From Haliscomenobacteraceae bacterium (GTDB lineage Bacteria; Bacteroidota; Bacteroidia; Chitinophagales; Saprospiraceae), in NCBI GenBank assembly GCA_947501115.1, contig CANMVX010000035.1, forward strand, positions 1-37,663: a stretch of 37,663 nt of DNA. Direction: 5' to 3'. Of this stretch, positions 34,512 to 37,663 are shown piece after piece. The translations under genes and the position numbers were made by a program. Within the stretch, counting starts at the first letter, position 1, and each line of letters begins with the position of its first letter. The notes under the pieces are model-generated. The model was not told the DNA's origin and ran no database searches. It saw nothing but the letters and a program-made list of their open reading frames with translations.

Positions 34512-34841
34512 TCAATAGGATTTTTTGGGATTAACAACCAGTTTATAGGGACTGCGTTCGAAAGGTTTTAAGCCTAATATGGCAAATCTATCTGCCATTT
34601 GGGAACGCTGAGCCTTAACCCTATTCTCCGATGCAAGCGTCATATACTCCCATCGAAGTTCTTTAATATCATCTTGGAGGACTTGAATTTCTCTAATTCT
34701 TCGTTCCGAAAAATGAGAATTAGCTATATAAATCATGGCCAGGAAGCCTATAAATAATATATAAAGCAACTTATTAAATATTTCATCAGAACCGAGAAAC
34801 TCTAACAATAAAAACTTTCGCAACCCCTTATTACGTGTCAT
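34512..34841 (-). CDS. FtsL-like cell division protein
   Basis: A 109-aa bitopic protein with a cytoplasmic N-terminus, one transmembrane segment (about residues 24-41, LLYILFIGFLAMIYIANS) and a predicted periplasmic coiled coil (about 44-85, ERRIREIQVLQDDIKELRWEY). This is the FtsL layout. Primary sequence is weakly conserved across bacteria, so the call rests on length, topology and position between rsmH and ftsI. FtsL normally forms a complex with FtsQ and FtsB to activate FtsWI. An FtsB homologue is not seen in the window. The start ATG at 34841 is clear. Confidence 0.85.
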   Translation of the reverse strand: MTRNKGLRKFLLLEFLGSDEIFNKLLYILFIGFLAMIYIANSHFSERRIREIQVLQDDIKELRWEYMTLASENRVKAQRSQMADRFAILGLKPFERSPYKLVVNPKKSY

Positions 34842-34897
34842 AAAAAATGTTTTCTCAAAGCCTACAGATGCCCAATCTGCATTTCAGGACAAAACTA

Positions 34898-35797
34898 TTA
34901 AACAGGGAGTTTCCGGCCTACTCTTAACTTGGCACTCCTGGCTCTGGAATTATTTTTAATTTCCTCGGCATCAGGCGTAATTGCCTTTTTTGTTAATATA
35001 TTGAAAGGACGATAAATATTACCATAAAAATCTTGCTGTAAGGTACCCTCAGGGTTTCCATATCGCAAAGTATTCTTAGCCATACGGTCTTCTAAGGAAT
35101 GATAAGAGATAACCACTAATAATCCATCATCATTTAAAAGATCAACCGATTGCTTTAAAAAATCGGCTAAAACCAACATCTCCTCATTCACCTCAATTCT
35201 TAAAGCCTGAAAAACCTGAGCCAAATACCTTGGTCTTTCTCCCCTAACCCATGGATTAACGACATTCAAGAAACCTTGAATATCCTTAAAAGGATTAACC
35301 TTTCTAGCCTCAATCAATGCGCTGGCTAAAGATTTTGCATTTCTGACTTCCCCCCATTCACTCAATAAACTAACTAATTGCTCTTCAGTATAGGTATTCA
35401 AAATATCAGCGGCTGATTTTCCTGTGGTGGGATTCATCCTCATATCGAGAGCACCATCCAAACGAAAACTAAAGCCCCTTGATTCTGTATCAAACTGATA
35501 AGAAGAAACACCCAAATCGGCTAAAATACCATCCACTTTCAGGTATCCGTTCAATTTTAAAAACCGACGGATATACCTGAAATTGTGTGGTACAAAAATT
35601 AGTCTTTCATCGTGTGTTACATTCCCGATAACGTCGGGATCTTGGTCAAAAGCGATTAAGCGACCTTTGTCACTTAATTTATTTAAAATTCTTTTAGCGT
35701 GTCCGCCGCCCCCAAAAGTGGCATCTACATAGACTCCGTCTGGATTTATTTCTAAAGCTTCCACGGAAATATTCGCTAAAACAGGTTCGTGATACAT
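34898..35797 (-). CDS. rsmH: 16S rRNA (cytosine(1402)-N4)-methyltransferase RsmH
   Basis: A 299-aa SAM-dependent methyltransferase (also called MraW) that methylates N4 of C1402 in the ribosomal P site. It has the family start YHEPVLANISVEAL (about residues 2-15), the SAM motif YVDATFGGGGHAKRIL (about 22-37), and GILADLGVSSYQFD (about 90-103). RGFSFRLDGALDMRM follows (about 107-121), then FQALRIEVNEE (about 201-211) and YHSLEDR (about 232-238). Length is normal. It follows mraZ by 12 bases and is separated from the ftsL-like gene by 56 bases without an obvious terminator. Confidence 0.97.
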   Translation of the reverse strand: MYHEPVLANISVEALEINPDGVYVDATFGGGGHAKRILNKLSDKGRLIAFDQDPDVIGNVTHDERLIFVPHNFRYIRRFLKLNGYLKVDGILADLGVSSYQFDTESRGFSFRLDGALDMRMNPTTGKSAADILNTYTEEQLVSLLSEWGEVRNAKSLASALIEARKVNPFKDIQGFLNVVNPWVRGERPRYLAQVFQALRIEVNEEMLVLADFLKQSVDLLNDDGLLVVISYHSLEDRMAKNTLRYGNPEGTLQQDFYGNIYRPFNILTKKAITPDAEEIKNNSRARSAKLRVGRKLPV

Positions 35798-35809
35798 ACG
35801 TTTGTCTTT

Positions 35810-36274
35810 TTAATCATCCAATCGTTGTTTACCGCGACCCAGTATTTCTTCAGCCAAATCGGAAAAATCATCTGGCTCATCATCCATGAGCTGATCAAAA
35901 ACCTCCTTAGACCACATTTCAATCCTGTCATTAAACGCAGATAAAATCACCTCTTTTTCAATACCAGCATATTCTAACAATCTGCGGGAAACCAAAATTC
36001 TATCAGCGCTATCCATCTCAACTTTTTGAGCACCCCGATAAAAATATCTAACCAATTCCCTATTTTTTTTACTATAAACATTTAAATCATTAATCTCTGC
36101 TGTTGTTTTTAACCAAACCTCTTCCGGGTACAACATCAAACATTTTTCAAACCCTCTATTCACAACAAAACTATAGGTTTCCCTTTTACCCAACTGACTT
36201 ATTAGTCCACTCGGCAGACGCATACGACTCTTATCATCGATTTTACATTCGTACTCTCCGAGTAGTTGATTCAT
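35810..36274 (-). CDS. mraZ: Transcriptional regulator MraZ
   Basis: A 154-aa AbrB/SpoVT-like DNA-binding protein with two MraZ repeats, the first near LLGEYECKIDDKSRMRLPS (residues 4-22) and the second near KVEMDSADRILVSRRLLEY (about 84-102). MraZ forms an oligomeric ring that binds short direct repeats upstream of its own operon and modulates dcw transcription. The C-terminal 25 residues are acidic. It is the first gene of the cluster. Its upstream region carries three direct repeats that match known MraZ boxes, which supports autoregulation. Confidence 0.97.
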   Translation of the reverse strand: MNQLLGEYECKIDDKSRMRLPSGLISQLGKRETYSFVVNRGFEKCLMLYPEEVWLKTTAEINDLNVYSKKNRELVRYFYRGAQKVEMDSADRILVSRRLLEYAGIEKEVILSAFNDRIEMWSKEVFDQLMDDEPDDFSDLAEEILGRGKQRLDD

Positions 36275-36296
36275 CTTATTTTGTTCCTTTGCTTCT

Positions 36297-36315
36297 CAAA
36301 TGTAAATCAAAATTA
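36297..36315 (-). promoter_or_regulatory. Candidate -7 elements of the mraZ (dcw) promoter
   Basis: Two exact TAnnTTTG matches lie on the minus strand: TAATTTTG (36308-36315) and TACATTTG (36297-36304), giving leaders of roughly 25 and 15 bases to the mraZ ATG. The first shares bases with the last MraZ box. No TTTG is seen at -33. The very AT-rich stretch 36345-36480 upstream may help RNA polymerase bind. Confidence 0.5.
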
Positions 36316-36342
36316 CCACTTTCTACCACTTTCTACCACTTT
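36313..36342 (-). promoter_or_regulatory. MraZ operator: three direct 10-bp boxes
   Basis: On the minus strand the units are AAAGTGGTAG, AAAGTGGTAG and AAAGTGGTAA, exactly head to tail with a 10-bp period, so each box falls on the same face of the helix. AAAGTGG boxes at this spacing are the known binding sites of MraZ in Mycoplasma, and TGGG-type repeats in E. coli. The operator lies 38 bases before the mraZ ATG and overlaps a -7 element. Confidence 0.85.
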
Positions 36343-36486
36343 TTTTATAAAAATATATAGAAAAAAATCATTATCTAAATCTCGAAAAATAAAAACAATA
36401 CTATCAATCTTTTACATATTATTATTTTATTTAATTTATTTTGAATAAAAAATTATTTTTGTACCAAGCTATTAATCAAGTGTTTA

Positions 36487-36496
36487 AAAGTGGTAA
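36487..36496 (+). promoter_or_regulatory. Isolated MraZ-like box ahead of the SET-domain gene
   Basis: AAAGTGGTAA on the plus strand is identical to the third box of the mraZ operator but points the other way, toward the SET gene (ATG 65 bases downstream). MraZ usually needs several boxes, so single-box binding is uncertain. Confidence 0.4.
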
Positions 36497-36505
36497 TAAA
36501 ATTAG

Positions 36506-36532
36506 TTGAAACAACATTACCTCTCTATTTTG
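36506..36532 (+). promoter_or_regulatory. Candidate promoter of the SET-domain gene
   Basis: TTG (36506-36508) and TATTTTG (36526-36532) are 17 bases apart, close to the Bacteroidota -33/-7 pattern, and lie about 28 bases before the ATG. A second exact -7 match, TATTTTTG, is at 36454-36461. The choice between them is open. Confidence 0.4.
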
Positions 36533-36560
36533 TATATTGCGTTACAAATAAAAACAGGTA

Positions 36561-36986
36561 ATGCAACGATTAACAGGCATATATTTTGGCCCTAGCGAAA
36601 AAGGGGGAAGAGGCGTATTTTCAGCCATCTACATTTCAGAAGGAACGTTGATTGAAGTTTGTCCCATGATTGTATTACCTGAAGAAGATTTTCAGAAAAT
36701 ACATGATTCTACCTTACATGATTATTATTTTCTATGGGGCGACGATGAAAATCAATGTGCCATTGCCTTGGGATTTGGATCTCTTTATAATCATGATTAT
36801 GAACCGAATGCAAGGTATTTTGTAGATCCGGAGGAGGAAACCATGGAGATATATGCCACAAAGGAAATATTCCCGGGAGATGAAATTACCGTTACCTACA
36901 ATGGTCATCCGGATGATAAATCATTGGTATGGTTTGAAGATCCAAATTATGATAAAGATATAAAACCCAACGCTAATGAGGGGTGA
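36561..36986 (+). CDS. Small SET-domain protein
   Basis: A 141-aa protein consisting almost only of a SET domain, the fold of protein lysine methyltransferases. The motifs are in the right order: GGRGVFSAIYISEGTLIEVCP (about residues 15-35, the GxG cofactor-binding start), GFGSLYNHDYEPNA (about 72-85, the NHxxxPNA signature) and the final GDEITVTYNG (about 106-115), with the catalytic-type Tyr. There is no pre-SET or post-SET Cys cluster; stand-alone SET proteins of this size occur in bacteria and their targets are mostly unknown. The gene is divergent from mraZ and shares the 286-base control region. A terminator overlaps its last codons. Function beyond probable lysine methylation is not inferred. 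Confidence 0.85.
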   Translation: MQRLTGIYFGPSEKGGRGVFSAIYISEGTLIEVCPMIVLPEEDFQKIHDSTLHDYYFLWGDDENQCAIALGFGSLYNHDYEPNARYFVDPEEETMEIYATKEIFPGDEITVTYNGHPDDKSLVWFEDPNYDKDIKPNANEG

Positions 36987-37002
36987 TGGTTGGGTTTTGT
37001 TT
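36962..37002 (+). terminator. Rho-independent terminator overlapping the end of the SET gene
   Basis: A perfect 10-bp stem, AAAACCCAAC (36962-36971) with GTTGGGTTTT (36989-36998), has a 17-nt loop that contains the SET stop codon and runs into a T-rich tail. Confidence 0.75.
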
Positions 37003-37031
37003 AATCTGGTGCGCGCGGCAGCGTGTGATTT

Positions 37032-37248
37032 TTGAATCAGGATTTTCAGGATTTATAGGATTAACTATAACGTCTCCGGTTTGGGAGTTAAGGTTATTAT
37101 TAAAAGGTACTTTCATTTCAAAGCTTTTCGCCGATGCGTAACGCATCGGCGAAAAGAAGGATATAAAATGATCCTCTATTAATACACCATTAAGCTAAAA
37201 CCGGAGACGTCCTCTCTAATCCTCAAAATCCTGTAAATCCTGATTCAA
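37032..37248. repeat. 217-bp nested inverted repeat
   Basis: This gene-free stretch between the SET gene and the edge gene is a set of nested arms. The outer arms (37032-37062 and 37218-37248) are imperfect inverted copies built of 9-bp periods of the type CAGGATTTT. The next arms are a perfect 13 bp (ACGTCTCCGGTTT at 37070-37082; complement at 37198-37210). At the centre is a 33-bp palindrome with 16-bp arms (37124-37139 and 37141-37156) around one A. No ORF of note lies inside. It may be a small non-autonomous mobile element or a structured RNA; the sequence does not decide. The remaining bases 37249-37387 hold only a weak CCCTAAA/TTTAGGG pairing. Confidence 0.75.
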
Positions 37249-37387
37249 GACCAAGTGCAAGTGGGTAAATTCTACATTAAAACCTGATGATATGGACGAC
37301 AAGACGGTAGCGTTCTAAAGATATACATTCATTTTAGGACTATCCCTAAAGAATTATTAAATCTATAAACCTTTTTTAGGGCAGATC

Positions 37388-37663
37388 CTATTTTATGGAA
37401 ATAGGAACATGCATTAAAATATTAGCCACAGAACTTTTATCCATTTTAGAAAATGCAAACCATTTTTTACCCAAATCTTTTAGGGATGCGCCCAGATGAT
37501 ATACCTCCGTGTTATCAATAATCAAAAAGCGATCGTGACTTTTGTCAAAAGATTTAATTTCAATATGGCCATATTGTTCGTTAGCTTTTTTTACGTCTAA
37601 TGTTAATTGATTTGAAATGGTTTTGGTTAATAAAAGCACCGTTACTTCTTTTGTTTTTTTTGA
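37388..37663 (-). CDS. C-terminal part of a phospholipase-D-like/ORF6N-type protein (5' truncated by window edge)
   Basis: The frame is open from the window edge to a TAG at 37388, so 91 residues are visible; a GTG at 37639 inside it is unlikely to be the true start because the coding sequence continues upstream in frame (KKTKEVTVLLLTKTIS). The segment SHDRFLIIDNTEVYHLGASL carries an HxRxxxxD variant of the phospholipase-D HxKxxxxD motif, followed by KDLGKKWFAFSKMD. From memory, this C-terminal module is common in Bacteroidota proteins with an N-terminal ORF6N (KilA-N-like) DNA-binding domain, but that part is outside the window. Function is therefore not assigned; a role in mobile-element or defence biology is possible. 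A CCCTAAA/TTTAGGG hairpin (about 37345-37380) lies beyond its stop. Confidence 0.65.
   Translation of the reverse strand, partial: SKKTKEVTVLLLTKTISNQLTLDVKKANEQYGHIEIKSFDKSHDRFLIIDNTEVYHLGASLKDLGKKWFAFSKMDKSSVANILMHVPISIK

Noticed and set aside
36313-36342. Short CRISPR-like array
   Set aside because: The units are 10 bp with no spacers, and fit MraZ boxes in front of mraZ.
37032-37248. Retron-type msr/msd RNA
   Set aside because: The nested arms are suggestive, but there is no reverse transcriptase gene adjacent in the window.

Overview
The window is a 37.7 kb, AT-rich chromosomal segment from a member of the Bacteroidota, most likely near the Saprospiraceae. The lineage rests on several signs: a PorE-like lipoprotein with TPR, beta-propeller, regulatory-like and OmpA domains; the gene order ftsX, DUF3098, uppP, truB; a division/cell-wall (dcw) cluster without murF; a MraY with an extra loop; and promoter elements of the Bacteroidota type (TAnnTTTG) before several genes. 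The genus is inference. No tRNA, rRNA, CRISPR array, insertion sequence or prophage was seen.

Left part (1-13.1 kb). The 3' end of secDF is followed by a strong terminator, then a PorE-like OmpA lipoprotein gene. An intergenic patch with palindromic repeats separates it from leuS (minus strand). Divergent from leuS is a plus-strand run: a small membrane-anchored protein, ftsX, a DUF3098 protein, uppP, truB, gpsA, a polysaccharide flippase and an RsmF-like RNA methyltransferase. Most of these serve the envelope (divisome control, undecaprenyl phosphate recycling, phospholipid precursor, glycan export).

Middle part (13.1-20.9 kb). A minus-strand pair (LptF/LptG-family permease and PAP2 phosphatase) diverges from a large secreted BNR/sortilin-like propeller protein. 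A bidirectional terminator separates that gene from typA. Next come a second copy of the palindromic repeats and an unrecognised 90-aa gene with its own terminator.

Right part (20.9-36.3 kb). A complete dcw cluster runs on the minus strand from mraZ to ftsZ: mraZ, rsmH, an ftsL-like gene, ftsI (PBP), murE, mraY, murD, ftsW, murG-murC, ftsQ, ftsA, ftsZ, then a strong terminator. It covers most cytoplasmic and lipid-linked steps of peptidoglycan synthesis plus septum assembly. Ahead of mraZ are three direct MraZ boxes that overlap a promoter element, so the cluster is probably autoregulated. The standout is murG-murC: one uninterrupted 841-codon frame joins them at a run of six A residues. With one A fewer, MurG would stop in an ATGA overlap with the MurC start, the same junction used at ftsI/murE and murD/ftsW.

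Right edge (36.3-37.7 kb). Divergent from mraZ is a small SET-domain protein gene with an isolated MraZ-like box upstream and a terminator overlapping its 3' end. Beyond it is a 217-bp nested inverted repeat with no coding potential. The window ends inside a minus-strand gene whose C-terminal part looks like a phospholipase-D-type domain seen in some ORF6N-family proteins.
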